A DNA stretch of 64,000 nucleotides from AP-15 sp963732095 (GTDB lineage Bacteria > Pseudomonadota > Alphaproteobacteria > ATCC43930 > CGMCC-115725): assembly GCA_963732095.1 (NCBI GenBank), contig CAVSZA010000014.1:124001-188000 (forward strand), given 5' to 3'. Below are positions 1 to 8,145 of the stretch, piece after piece. Both the position numbers and the translations under genes were made by a program. Numbering within the stretch: position 1 is the first letter of the stretch; each line of letters begins with the position of its first letter. Below the pieces are notes generated by a model that had not been told where the DNA came from, did not search any database, and saw only the letters and a list, made by a program, of their open reading frames with translations.

Positions 1-933
1 GCCGTCGACCGCCTTCACATATCCAGCCACCCGGCGCAGCACACCCCGCCGGATCGGAAACCAGACCTTGACGTCCCGCCCCTCAATCAGCTCGGGCGCC
101 GCGGGATCAGCCGGCGCCGCCCGGCCCTTCGGCTCGGCGGCGAGCAGCCGGCGCGTGTAGGGATGGCGCGGCTGCGCGAAGATCCCGGCGGTCGGGCCGG
201 CTTCGACGATCTCGCCGGCCGTCATGATGCAGACCTCATTCGCCATCTTTCGGACGATCGTCAGATCGTGGGTGATCAGCAGCAATGCCATGCCAAAGCG
301 GTCGCGCAAGTCCTTCAGGAGCTGCAGGATGTGCGCCTGGATCGTCACGTCGAGCGCGGTCGTCGGCTCGTCGGCGATCAGAATATCGGGCTCGTTGGCG
401 ATCGCCATCGCGATCATGACGCGCTGCCGCTGCCCGCCCGACAATTGGTGCGGATAGGCGCCGAGGCGGTTCTCCGCATCGGGCAGACCGACCAGCCGCA
501 ACAACTCGAGGGTGCGTTCACGCGCTGCCGTCGCGCTCATGTGCTTATGGATCAGCAATGTCTCGGCGATCTGCCGCTCGAGAGTGTGCAACGGGTTCAG
601 CGAGGTCATCGGCTCCTGAAAGATCATCGCGATCCGGTCGCCGCGTACCCGGCGCAGCCTCTCGGGCGGGGCGCCGACCAGCTCCTCCCCGTCGAAGCGG
701 ACGCTGCTATCGGGCCCGTGCGCCGCGACCGGGTAAGCTAGCAGCTGAAGGATCGACAGAGCCGTCACGCTCTTGCCCGAGCCGCTTTCGCCGACCAATG
801 CCAGGGTCTCGCCGCGGTCGAGGGTGAAGGAAATGCCCTTGAGCGCCTCGACCGGGTTGGTCCCGCCGCGGCCGGCGAACGTGACGCTGAGATTACGGAT
901 TTGGAGAAGCGCGGCGCCGTTTCCGTTGCTCAA
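1..933 (-). CDS. yejF: YejF-like peptide ABC transporter ATPase, cut by window edge
   Basis: Cytoplasmic ATPase of a peptide/microcin-C type importer. Reading the minus strand from a TTG at 933 gives about 311 residues of the first nucleotide-binding domain: Walker A GESGSGKS near residues 48-55, Q-loop FQEPMTSLNP, signature LSGGQRQR, Walker B ILIADEP, H-loop THD, and the family C-terminal stretch HPYTRRLL. The family member has two fused ATPase domains of about 540 residues in all, so the second domain lies beyond position 1. The TTG overlaps the TGA of the permease gene upstream (TTGA), which implies translational coupling and supports this start. The frame is intact as far as seen. A generic DppD would be the alternative; the coupling to a clear YejE makes YejF better. 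Confidence 0.85.
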   Translation of the reverse strand, partial: MSNGNGAALLQIRNLSVTFAGRGGTNPVEALKGISFTLDRGETLALVGESGSGKSVTALSILQLLAYPVAAHGPDSSVRFDGEELVGAPPERLRRVRGDRIAMIFQEPMTSLNPLHTLERQIAETLLIHKHMSATAARERTLELLRLVGLPDAENRLGAYPHQLSGGQRQRVMIAMAIANEPDILIADEPTTALDVTIQAHILQLLKDLRDRFGMALLLITHDLTIVRKMANEVCIMTAGEIVEAGPTAGIFAQPRHPYTRRLLAAEPKGRAAPADPAAPELIEGRDVKVWFPIRRGVLRRVAGYVKAVDG

Positions 934-1964
934 AGCACGACCTTGCGCGGGTCGAAGGCGTCGCGCACCGCCTCGCCGACAAAGATTAGGAGGCTCAGCA
1001 TCGACGCGAGCACGAAAAAGGCCGTCAGACCGAGCCAGGGCGCCTGTAGGTTGGACTTGCCCTGCGCCAGCAACTCGCCGAGCGACGGCGAGCCCGGCGG
1101 CAGGCCGAAGCCGAGAAAGTCGAGTGAAGTTAGGGTGGTGATCGACCCGTTGAGGATGAACGGCAAAAACGTGATCGTCGCGACGGTGGCATTGGGCAGC
1201 ACGTGGCGCAAGATGATCACCATATCCGAGACTCCGAGGGCGCGCGCCGCCCGCACGTAATCGAAGTTGCGCGCACGGAGGAACTCGGCGCGTACAACAT
1301 CGACCAGGCCCATCCACGAGAACAGCAGCATCAAGCCCAACAGCCACGAGAAATTGGGCTCGATAAAGCTTGCCATGATGATCAGCAAATAAAGAACCGG
1401 CAGCCCCGACCAGATCTCGATAAAGCGTTGGAAGCCGAGATCGACAAGCCCCCCAAAATATCCCTGGACCGCTCCCGCCGCGACACCGATTAGCGAAGAG
1501 AGAGCGGTCAAGGTGAGGCCAAAGAGCACCGAGATGCGGAAGCCGTAGATCAGCCGGGCCAGCACATCGCGGCCCTGGTCGTCGGTACCCAGCCAATTGA
1601 CGCTCGAGGGGGGCGAAGGTGCGGGACTCGGAAGATTATAATTTATCGTATCGTAGCTGAACGGGATCACTGGCCAAACCATCCAGCCCTTCTCCGCGAT
1701 CAGCTTATCTACCGCAGGGTCCCGATAGTCTGCCGGCGTCGGGAATTCGCCACCGAACGCCGTCTCCGGGTAGTCGACGAACACGGGAAAATACCAACTG
1801 CCCTCGTAACGGACGACAATCGGCCGGTCGTTGGCGATGAACTCGGCAAACAAAGTGACGAGAAACAGCGCGAGGAAAATCCACAGCGACCAGAAGCCGC
1901 GTCGGTTGCGCCGAAAGGCGTCGAGCCGCCGCCGGGTGAGGGGAGTGATGCGAAAGCTGAGAAA
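930..1964 (-). CDS. yejE: YejE-like peptide ABC transporter permease, start codon not identifiable
   Basis: Inner-membrane permease subunit of the YejABEF-type oligopeptide importer. The protein shows the family segments IANDRPIVVRYEG and YFPVFVDYPETAFGGEFPT near the N-terminus, the NWLGTDDQGRDVLARLIYG motif before the permease core, and the permease loop RAARALGVSD. Homology continues upstream of the first formal start (a TTG at 1853, inside the first membrane helix) to about 1964, with residues FLSFRITPLTRRRLD followed by the helix. In this upstream frame there is no ATG, GTG or TTG before a stop near 2124, and the frame runs into a palindromic repeat at 2018-2170. Either a non-standard codon such as CTG is used or the 5' end was lost with the usual upstream yejA and yejB, which are absent; asd lies there instead. 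Confidence 0.7.
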   Translation of the reverse strand, partial: FLSFRITPLTRRRLDAFRRNRRGFWSLWIFLALFLVTLFAEFIANDRPIVVRYEGSWYFPVFVDYPETAFGGEFPTPADYRDPAVDKLIAEKGWMVWPVIPFSYDTINYNLPSPAPSPPSSVNWLGTDDQGRDVLARLIYGFRISVLFGLTLTALSSLIGVAAGAVQGYFGGLVDLGFQRFIEIWSGLPVLYLLIIMASFIEPNFSWLLGLMLLFSWMGLVDVVRAEFLRARNFDYVRAARALGVSDMVIILRHVLPNATVATITFLPFILNGSITTLTSLDFLGFGLPPGSPSLGELLAQGKSNLQAPWLGLTAFFVLASMLSLLIFVGEAVRDAFDPRKVVL

Positions 1965-2017
1965 GCGGTCGCCGATGGGTGGAGCGAAGCGAGCCAGTTC
2001 CGGCTGGATCAGCGGAG

Positions 2018-2170
2018 TGCGTCCTTCGAGACGGCCGCGGAGCCTGTCCTCGGGCCGGTCAAAGACCGGACCCGGGGGCGGCCTCCTCAGGATGAGGGTA
2101 ATTTGATAATGCCATCAAAGATATACCTCATGCTGAGTAGCACCTGAAGGGTGCGTCTCGAAGCACGCAC
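2018..2170. repeat. Pair of intergenic palindromic repeats (CCTCATCCTGAGGAG / GTCTCGAAGGA type)
   Basis: Between asd and yejE lie two related copies of a repeat unit. The first (2018-2098) carries the outer words TCCTTCGAGACGG and CCTCAGGATGAGG, which can pair imperfectly through an inner stem around 2050-2080. The second (about 2127-2170) carries CCTCATGCTGAGTAG and GTGCGTCTCGAAG in the opposite order. This word pair is typical of mobile palindromic units found between genes in Bradyrhizobium and relatives (family knowledge). It abuts the damaged 5' end of yejE. Confidence 0.7.
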
Positions 2171-2174
2171 GGTC

Positions 2175-3236
2175 TCAATGCAGCCTAAGCGGCTCGACAT
2201 TGGAGCGCCTGCCGCGTCGCCCGCCGAGGTGCTCCTTGACCAGGAGTTCCGCGATCTGGACCGCATTGAGCGCCGCGCCCTTTCGCAGGTTGTCGGCGAC
2301 GACCCACAAATTGAGCCCATGCGGCACGGTTGGATCGCGACGGATGCGGCTGACATAGACCGCGTCCTCACCGGCCGCCTCAGCCGGGGTCACATAGCCT
2401 TCATCGGCGCGGTGATCAACGACCGTGATGCCGGGCGCCTGACGCAGCGCGGCGCGCGCCTTTTCTTCGCCAAGCGGCCGCTCGAATTCGACGTTGATCG
2501 CTTCGCCATGCCCGATAAAGACAGGAACCCTCACGCAGGTGGCGGTGACCGCGATGTCGGGATCAAGGATCTTGCGGGTCTCGACCGCCATCTTCCATTC
2601 TTCCTTGGTCGCGCCGTCATCCATGAAGATGTCGCAATGCGGAATGACATTGAACGCGATCTGCTTCGTGAAGTGCTCGGGTTTCAGCGGGTCATTGACG
2701 TAAATCGCTCGGGTCTGGTTGAACAGTTCGTCCATCGAAGCGCGGCCCGCCCCGGAGACCGACTGGTAGGTCGCGACGACTACCCGTTTGATCCGGGCAA
2801 GGTCATGGAGCGGCTTCAATGCGACGACCATCTGGATCGTCGAGCAGTTCGGGTTGGCAATGATGCCGCGCTTCGAGTGTTGGGCGATTGCCTGTGGATT
2901 GACCTCCGGTACGACCAGCGGCACGTCCGGCTCCATCCGGAACCGTGAGGTGTTGTCGATCACCACGGCGCCGGCCTTCGCCGCACGCGGCGCAAACGCT
3001 TCCGACACCTTGGCCCCCGGCGAAGAAAGGACAATATCGATGCCGCGGAAATCGTAGGTGTCGAGGCCCTGAACCTTGAGGACATCATCCTCGCCGAACG
3101 AAACCTCGCGTCCGATCGAGCGCGACGACGCCAGCGCTACGACATCATCGGCGGGAAACTCGCGCTCGGCGAGCGTGGTCAGGAGCTCGCGTCCGACATT
3201 GCCGGTCGCGCCGACGACCGCTACCCTAAAACCCAT
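2175..3236 (-). CDS. asd: Aspartate-semialdehyde dehydrogenase
   Basis: Converts L-aspartyl-4-phosphate to L-aspartate-4-semialdehyde with NADPH, the branch point to lysine/diaminopimelate, threonine and methionine. The N-terminal Rossmann motif is VAVVGATGNVGREL (residues 5-18). The active-site cysteine lies in ANPNCSTIQ, C131; downstream are the substrate-binding TYQSVSGAGRASMDEL segment and the conserved VPVFIGHGEA with the general-base histidine. The length, 353 residues, is slightly longer than usual because of a basic tail GGRRGRRSNVEPLRLH after the usual end near LLVKEHL; the tail borders the repeat at 2018-2170, so the repeat may have supplied the stop. The gene stands alone, divergent from the Mpo1-like gene. 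Confidence 0.95.
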   Translation of the reverse strand: MGFRVAVVGATGNVGRELLTTLAEREFPADDVVALASSRSIGREVSFGEDDVLKVQGLDTYDFRGIDIVLSSPGAKVSEAFAPRAAKAGAVVIDNTSRFRMEPDVPLVVPEVNPQAIAQHSKRGIIANPNCSTIQMVVALKPLHDLARIKRVVVATYQSVSGAGRASMDELFNQTRAIYVNDPLKPEHFTKQIAFNVIPHCDIFMDDGATKEEWKMAVETRKILDPDIAVTATCVRVPVFIGHGEAINVEFERPLGEEKARAALRQAPGITVVDHRADEGYVTPAEAAGEDAVYVSRIRRDPTVPHGLNLWVVADNLRKGAALNAVQIAELLVKEHLGGRRGRRSNVEPLRLH

Positions 3237-3323
3237 CTCGAAACCCCGCGGGTCAAAATGACGATAAAAGATTATGGCCGCTGACTTACGATGCCGGCTG
3301 GCGCTTTACAAGGATTGCCTGTC

Positions 3324-3671
3324 ATGACGTATCCGGAGTTTTGGCGGCGCTATCTTGCGGCGCATTCCGACCCGCGCACCCGCGGGGTGCACTACGTCGG
3401 CACTTCATTGGCGATAACGGCGATCGCTGCGGCCGCGGTCGAGCGCGATTGGCGCTGGCTGCTCGCTGCGCCTGTCGCCGGCTACGCTTTGGCGTGGTTC
3501 GGCCATCTCAAATTCGAGCACAATCGGCCGGAGACGTTTGGGCATCCGATCTGGTCGCTGATCAGCGATTTTCGTATGCTCGGGATGTTCCTTACCGGGC
3601 GGCTCGGCGAAGAATTGCGGGGTGTTAGGGCGGGAGACGGGCATGATGGTGCGGTTGATCGAGTACGGTGA
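3324..3671 (+). CDS. Mpo1-like (DUF962) membrane protein
   Basis: A small membrane protein of about 115 residues of the DUF962/Mpo1 family. The yeast member Mpo1 is a dioxygenase that removes one carbon from 2-hydroxy fatty acids; activity of bacterial members is mostly untested. Visible features are the N-terminal FWRRYLAAHSDPRTRGVHYVG with histidines expected to bind iron, two hydrophobic segments, and GHLKFEHNRPETFGHP carrying further histidines. I chose ATG 3324 over TTG/ATG candidates upstream because AAGGA lies about 10 bases before it. The end overlaps the start of the following AhpD-like gene, so the two are probably co-transcribed. Confidence 0.8.
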   Translation: MTYPEFWRRYLAAHSDPRTRGVHYVGTSLAITAIAAAAVERDWRWLLAAPVAGYALAWFGHLKFEHNRPETFGHPIWSLISDFRMLGMFLTGRLGEELRGVRAGDGHDGAVDRVR

Positions 3672-4041
3672 GGCGAGCGCCGAAGTCCGCGCCGTCTATG
3701 ACGACATCATGACGACGCGCGGCACCGACTGGATCAATAATTTCTGGAAGGCGCTGGCGAACGACCCGCCGACCCTGCGGCGCACCTGGGAGAGCATCAA
3801 AGAGGTGATGGCGCCGGGCGCGCTGGATCCGTTGACCAAGGAGCTGATCTATCTCGCGGTCAGCGCGAGCAACGGCTGCGCCTATTGCATCGCCTCGCAT
3901 GGCGCCGCCGCGATGAAGCAGGGCATGACCCCGGCGATGCTCGGCGAATTGATGGCCATCGTCGGTATGGCGAATGAAACCAACAGTCTAGCCAACGGCT
4001 ATCGGGTTCCAGTAGACGAGAGGTTCGAAAAACTGTTTTGA
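3643..4041 (+). CDS. Carboxymuconolactone decarboxylase/AhpD-like protein
   Basis: A 132-residue all-helical protein of the CMD/AhpD superfamily. The redox motif CxxC-xxx-H is complete: C79, C82 and H86 in CAYCIASH, as in alkylhydroperoxidases that use a reducible cysteine pair. There is no second half, so it should form oligomers like other single-domain members. I start at ATG 3643, preceded by GGGAGACGG; an upstream in-frame TTG at 3622 lacks such a site. The gene overlaps the DUF962 gene by 29 bases. The real substrate is unknown; peroxide or organic hydroperoxide reduction is the family-based guess. Confidence 0.85.
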   Translation: MMVRLIEYGEASAEVRAVYDDIMTTRGTDWINNFWKALANDPPTLRRTWESIKEVMAPGALDPLTKELIYLAVSASNGCAYCIASHGAAAMKQGMTPAMLGELMAIVGMANETNSLANGYRVPVDERFEKLF

Positions 4042-4114
4042 TGGCGGGTGTTTACCGCCGAATTATGGCACGGCCGCTCAGCACCGGCTGATCGGCAACT
4101 TTGGAGGGCCCCCC

Positions 4115-5083
4115 ATGGCAGCACAACAACAACTCTACGACCGCACCGCCGAGGATCTCGGCAACCTCGTCGGTCTCGAACACGTCAATCTCAGAATCAA
4201 CAATCAAGGTCTGGCGCACGAGTTTTATCTATCGGGGCTCGGCCTGACCCGCGACCCCTTTATGTTCCCCGGCACCAACAACATGTGGGTCAATGTCGGC
4301 AAGAGCCAGTTCCATCTGCCGACCGGCGACCCGAATGTGCTGCGCGGCCATGTCGGTCTGGTCGTCCCCTCGCTCGAGGAGCTGTGCGAACGTCTTAGCG
4401 AAGCCAAGAAAAAGCTCGCCGACACCAAGTTCGACTGCAAGCAACACAACCAATATGTCGAGGCGACCTGCCCGTGGGGCAACAAGTTCCGCCTCTACGA
4501 GCCGGACGAGGAAAGGTTCGGCGCGATCAATCTCGGCATGGGATATGTCGAGTTCACCGTGCCGGAAGGGACCGCCGACGGCATCGCGCGGTTCTACCGC
4601 GAAATCTTCTACACACCAGCATGCGTCAAAGAGAACGGCGAAGGCCGCGCCGCGCATGTCAGTGCCGGGCACAAGCAGGAGCTGATCTTCCGCGAGACCG
4701 ACCAGAAAATACCGGAGTTCGACGGCCATCACCTGCAAGTCTATGCGCAGGAGTTCTCGGGACCGCATGACGAGCTCGAAAAACGCGGCCTGATCACCGA
4801 AGAGAGCGATCAGTACCAGTATCGCTGGCAGGACATCGTCTGCCTCGAAACCGGCAAGCACCTGTTTACGATCGAGCATGAGGTGCGCAGCGTTACCCAC
4901 CCGCTCCACAACCGCCACATGGTCAACCGCAACCCATCGCAGAACAATCGCCACTATCAGATGGGCGCCGACGAGTGGGATTGGACATTGCCGCGCTCGA
5001 CCAAAAAGATCCAGCCAGCCCCGGCTCCCGAGCCCGCCACGCCGCTCGCCAGGCGCCGCGCCGCCCGCATGGCCGCGATGTAA
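4115..5083 (+). CDS. VOC-superfamily protein with two domains
   Basis: A 322-residue protein built from two glyoxalase/bleomycin-resistance (VOC) modules. The first begins at LVGLEHVNLRIN (about residue 17) and ends near NKFRLYEPDE; the second begins at NLGMGYVEFTVPEGTADG (about residue 148) and ends near ETGKHLFTIEHEVRS. Proteins of this class bind one metal through His/Glu residues on the first and last strands and catalyse ring-opening dioxygenation, isomerisation or glutathione-linked reactions. The substrate cannot be told. A low-complexity tail rich in Pro, Ala and Arg follows. The start ATG 4115 has GGAGG 8 bases upstream. The gene is followed at once by a palindromic repeat. Confidence 0.8.
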   Translation: MAAQQQLYDRTAEDLGNLVGLEHVNLRINNQGLAHEFYLSGLGLTRDPFMFPGTNNMWVNVGKSQFHLPTGDPNVLRGHVGLVVPSLEELCERLSEAKKKLADTKFDCKQHNQYVEATCPWGNKFRLYEPDEERFGAINLGMGYVEFTVPEGTADGIARFYREIFYTPACVKENGEGRAAHVSAGHKQELIFRETDQKIPEFDGHHLQVYAQEFSGPHDELEKRGLITEESDQYQYRWQDIVCLETGKHLFTIEHEVRSVTHPLHNRHMVNRNPSQNNRHYQMGADEWDWTLPRSTKKIQPAPAPEPATPLARRRAARMAAM

Positions 5084-5097
5084 AAGCCTCGCCTACG

Positions 5098-5272
5098 GCT
5101 TTCTGGTTCCAATGACGCTCCCTTTACCCTCTCCCCCCGCCGGCCGGCCGGGGGAGAGGGCACGGTGAGGGCGCGCCCAACCGGGTCTGCCGTCTCGCCC
5201 ACCCCGCCCTCGCGCTCCCGCGGATCAAGTCCGTGGGCGCGACGAGGGCCTCTCCCTCTCCTCCCGAGTCGG
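5098..5272. repeat. Palindromic repeat of the CTCTCCCC-GGGGAGAG family
   Basis: Sequence between 5120 and 5180 contains CCCTCTCCCC, a GGCC-rich centre and GGGGGAGAGGG followed by GGTGAGGG. A second arm CGAGGGCCTCTCCCTCTCCTCCC lies at 5245-5270. The same unit recurs at 27113-27210 and 48110-48190. It forms a near-perfect hairpin of about 12 pairs. It lies between the VOC gene and a truncated minus-strand gene whose frame it interrupts. Confidence 0.75.
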
Positions 5273-5342
5273 GCCGTGGGCTTGCGCCGATCAGCGTCAC
5301 GGATCGCGGTTGAAACAGTTTATCAAGATTGCGAACAGGCAT
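5265..5342 (-). pseudogene. N-terminal fragment of an NDP-forming acyl-CoA synthetase / Pat-type acetyltransferase
   Basis: On the minus strand, starting at ATG 5342, the sequence reads MPVRNLDKLFQPRSVTLIGA followed by SPRPDSG. This is the start of the CoA-binding domain shared by acetate-CoA ligases (ADP-forming) and Pat-type protein lysine acetyltransferases, which usually open with RNLDKLFxPRSVALIGAS. After about 26 residues the homology ends exactly where the palindromic repeat at 5098-5272 begins; a full gene would be about 2.1-2.7 kb. It is therefore a truncated remnant. Confidence 0.65.
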
Positions 5343-5352
5343 CGGTTGCGAG

Positions 5353-5640
5353 CGATCTCTCACGCCTCGACGCGAAGCGCCGTTCTCTGATCGGCCGGAA
5401 CGGTGGTCCAACGGTCGAAGAGCTGGTTGACCCTGTCGGCGACCAGATCGTACTTCACCTGTGTCAGGCTGAAGCCCTGAAGTAGTTGACCAGATCGCCC
5501 CATGGGTCGTTCAGGCGGCCAGCGCCGGTATAAACGCGACGACCCCACCCACTTCGAGCTGGTCGGTATGCACCATCCAGCCGCCGATCAGCAGTGCCGC
5601 TACGACTTGAAGATGGCCGCAGATGCTCATCAGGAAATTC
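5353..5640 (-). pseudogene. Fragment of an ABC exporter membrane domain, frameshifted
   Basis: Minus-strand pieces in shifting frames read MSICGHLQVVAALLIGGWMV, then EVGGVVAFI, then RLNDPWGDLVNYFRA, then LTQVKYDLVADRVNQLFDRW. In order these match the end of the transmembrane region of fused ABC exporters (GGW-V...G-VVAFI...RL-DPW-LVNY-R...VKY-LI). A stop and two frame changes separate the pieces and there is no ATPase domain after them. This is a decayed internal fragment, unrelated to the importers beside it. Confidence 0.6.
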
Positions 5641-5654
5641 ATCGAAGATTTTGT

Positions 5655-6215
5655 TGACCGGGGCGGCGGTAGTTGGCGTCGGCCTGCCGAATTATTGGCT
5701 CAGCATCGTGCTGGTCATCGTTTTCGCCGTCGAATACATGTTGCTGCCGGCGACCGGCATGGGGCCGAACGGATGTACCGCGTTCAATCTTTTGCAGTGG
5801 AGCAACCTGCAGTTCCTGATATTGCCGGTGATCACCTTGGCGATGATTCCGATCGGCATTCTCGCCCGCACCACCCCGCCGCGGTCGCCGCAGTAGGCAA
5901 TCAGGATTTCGTGCAGACCTTGCGCGCCAAAGGTCTCTCGGAGTGGGCGGTGACCCGTCACGTCCTGAAGAACGCAATGCCCAGGTCATGGCCGTAATGG
6001 GGCTGCAATTCGGTTATCTGCTCGGCGGCTCGATCCTGGTCGAGACCGTGTTCACCTGGCCGGGCAGCGGCTTTCTATTGAGCAAGGCGATCATCAACCG
6101 CGATGTGCCGGTATTGCAGGGTACCATCCTCGTACTGTCTCTGGTCTTCGTTGCGACCAACCTTGTCGTCGACCTGCTGCAATCATTGATCGACCCCAGG
6201 ATCCGGCGAGCGTGA
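5655..6215 (+). pseudogene. dppB: Dipeptide ABC transporter permease, dppB-like, broken
   Basis: Three successive frames give consecutive parts of a DppB/OppB-type permease: VGLPNYWLSIVLVIVFAVEY through LQFLILPVITLAMIPIGILART (about 5655-5880), then QDFVQTLRAKGLSEWAVTRH with the EAA-loop (5890-5975), then GLQFGYLLGGSILVETVFTW to the stop in DPRIRRA (6000-6215). Two frameshifts, near 5880 and 5980, separate them. The first 130 or so residues are missing: the sequence upstream belongs to the inverted exporter fragment. No functional product is possible. Confidence 0.8.
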
Positions 6216-6292
6216 GGCACTGGATCTGCCCTGCAACTACCGTCATTCCGGAGCGGCCCGCCGCTGTGGAAAGACGGTGTCGGAAGCCGACG

Positions 6293-6867
6293 ATGCCCGA
6301 CACGGTCGTTCTCGAGCAGCCGCGCGAGGATTTTGAACAACAGGCGCTGCCGGCACTTGGGTGCGCGGTTACTGGCAGTCGGTATTTTTCCGATTGCGGC
6401 ACGACCGGGTCACGCTACTTTTTGCCACCGTCGTGCTGTTAATTGTGTTGGCGGCGATCTGTGCGCCACTTATAGCGCCGTTTGATGCATCCAAGGAAAG
6501 CATTGTCGGCCGGCTGAAGCCCTTCGGCTGGCACGGCCATCTGCTCGGCACCGACGAATTAGGCCGCGACATGCTGTCCCGGTTGATCTATGGCGGTCGC
6601 GTGTCGCTGATGATGGGCGTCGTGCCGGTGCTGATCGCGTCCTTGATCGGCGGCATGTTGGGTGCCGTCGGCGGGTTTGTTGGTGGCCGCACCAACACCG
6701 CGATCATGCGCACAATGGACGTGTTCTACGCGTTTCCGTCCGTGTTGCTGGCGGTCGCGATCGCGGGGGCGATGGGCGGCGGCATGGCCAATGGCATGCT
6801 CGCGCTGACCCTCGTTTTCATCCCGCCAATGTGCCGCGTCGCCGAGACTGCGACGACGCAAATCCGC
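6293..6867 (+). pseudogene. dppC: Dipeptide ABC transporter permease, dppC-like, frameshifted and truncated
   Basis: The start reads MPDTVVLEQPREDFEQQALP at 6293, then shifts frame near 6360 to VRGYWQSVFFRLRHDRVTLL and onward through the family motifs GTDELGRDMLSRLIYG and RTMDVFYAFPSVLLAVAIAG. Homology stops after AETATTQIRAL near 6867, about 80 residues before the normal end, where the sequence passes into an inverted piece of an ATPase gene. The order after dppB fits a former dpp operon. Confidence 0.8.
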
Positions 6868-7050
6868 GCGCTCGTTCATCACCCGCACCCGGTCGCTGAT
6901 GTATTGGACAACGTTCAGATCGTGGCTGATGAAGACATAGATCAGGTTGAACTGGCGCTTGAGAGTGCGTAGCAGGTTCAGGACCTGCGCCTCGACCGAT
7001 TTGTCCAGCGCCGAGACCGGCTCGTCGAGAATCACCATCCGGCTGCTGCT
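6868..7050 (-). pseudogene. dppF: Inverted internal fragment of a dppF-like ATPase
   Basis: The minus strand encodes SRMVILDEPVSALDKSVEAQ and QVLNLLRTLKRQFNLIYVFI, then SHDLNVVQYISDRVRVMNE: Walker B, D-loop, H-loop and the following strand of an oligopeptide-importer ATPase. Walker A and signature are missing. It points against all the neighbouring dpp pieces, and the rest of an importer ATPase C-terminus follows on the plus strand immediately after it, so an internal inversion of about 180 bases is the simplest explanation. Confidence 0.75.
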
Positions 7051-7165
7051 TTCACACGCGCTGCCCGTTCGCGGAAGAGGTTTGCACAACGACCGATCCG
7101 ACGCTCGGCAACTGGCAGGGGCCGCAATCGCACGTCGCGGCCTGCCATATGCACGATCCTTTATC
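7040..7165 (+). pseudogene. dppF: C-terminal fragment of a dppF-like ATPase in original orientation
   Basis: The plus strand reads CCFHTRCPFAEEVCTTTDPT then a short gap to HVAACHMHD. This is the cysteine-containing C-terminal domain (CxFHxRCPxAxxxC...P...HxVACH) found only at the end of oligopeptide/dipeptide importer ATPases. It abuts the inverted segment at 6868-7050. Together they are what remains of one ATPase gene. Confidence 0.65.
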
Positions 7166-7194
7166 CGGCCACAGCCGGGCAGGGAGCGCCTGAG

Positions 7195-8145
7195 ATGGCA
7201 TTGACCGAAGTGCGCGACCTCAGGGTGCGCTTTGTGACGCGAGAGGCCACGGTGCACGCTGTGAACGGCGTCAGCTTCGTGGTGCAACCGGGCGAGGTGC
7301 TGTGCATTCTCGGTGAATCAGGATCGGGCAAGAGCGTTACCCTGCGCGCTTTGATGCGCTTGCTGCCGCCGCGGAGCATGCGGATCGAGGCCGAGGTTAG
7401 CATAAACGGGCAAGATGTCTTGGCCAAGCGGCCGCAGGCGCTGCGCGACCTGCGCGGCGGTTTGGCCGCAATGATATTCCAGGTACCGATGACGGCGCTC
7501 GACCCGGTCTACACGCCAGCAGATCGGCGAAGTGGTGCGCCGCCATACCGGCTGTGGCTCTCGCGGCCCGCGCGCGCATTGGAGCTGTCGGAGCTGGTGC
7601 GATTCCTGTCCCCCGAGCGGCGGCTCGACGCCTATCCGCACGAACTATCTGGCGGCCTGCGCCAGCGGGCGATGATTGCGAATGGCGCTGTCGTGCAGTC
7701 CCCGTTTGCTGCTGGCCGACGAGCCCACCACTGCGCTCGATGCGACAGTGCAGGTGCAGGTCCTGATTCTGCTGCGCCGGCTGCAGCGCGAACTGGGCAT
7801 GGGAATGATCTTCGTTACGCACGATCTCGGCGTCGCCTCCGAGATCGCCGATACGATCGCGGTCATGTATGCCGGCCGCATCGTAGAGAGCGGGCCGGTT
7901 GCCCAGATCCTGAGCGCACAGGGACATCGCTACACCACCGGCCTCCTAGCCTCGACCGTGCATGGTCAGCAGCGCGATCGCGATATAGACGCGATCCCTG
8001 GCAGCCCGCCCGACCCCCGCCGCCTGGCGCAGGGCTGTAGCTTCGCCCCGCGGTGTCCACGGCGCATGGCCGAGTGCCGCGTCGTAGTGCCCCAACCGCG
8101 CGCTTTCCCGCACCCGGCCCCATGGCCGCGTGTCATGCGGTCGAC
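7195..8145 (+). pseudogene. dppD: Dipeptide ABC transporter ATPase, dppD-like, multiple frameshifts
   Basis: From ATG 7195 the frame reads MALTEVRDLRVRFVTREATV with Walker A GESGSGKS and Q-loop FQVPMTALDPVYT, then shifts near 7510. The signature LSGGLRQRAMIA appears in the first frame, and a second frame from about 7676 gives Walker B LLLADEPTTALD, H-loop FVTHDLGVASE, HRYTTGLLASTVHG and the CSFAPRCPRRMAECR tail. The closing MAACHAV is in a third frame near 8122. At least three frame changes make it non-functional. Gene order dppB-dppC-dppF-dppD indicates one decayed operon. Confidence 0.8.

Noticed and set aside
1853..1855. TTG 1853 as the true start of yejE
   Set aside because: It lies inside the first membrane helix and leaves out the conserved RRRLDAFRRNRRGFW segment just upstream.
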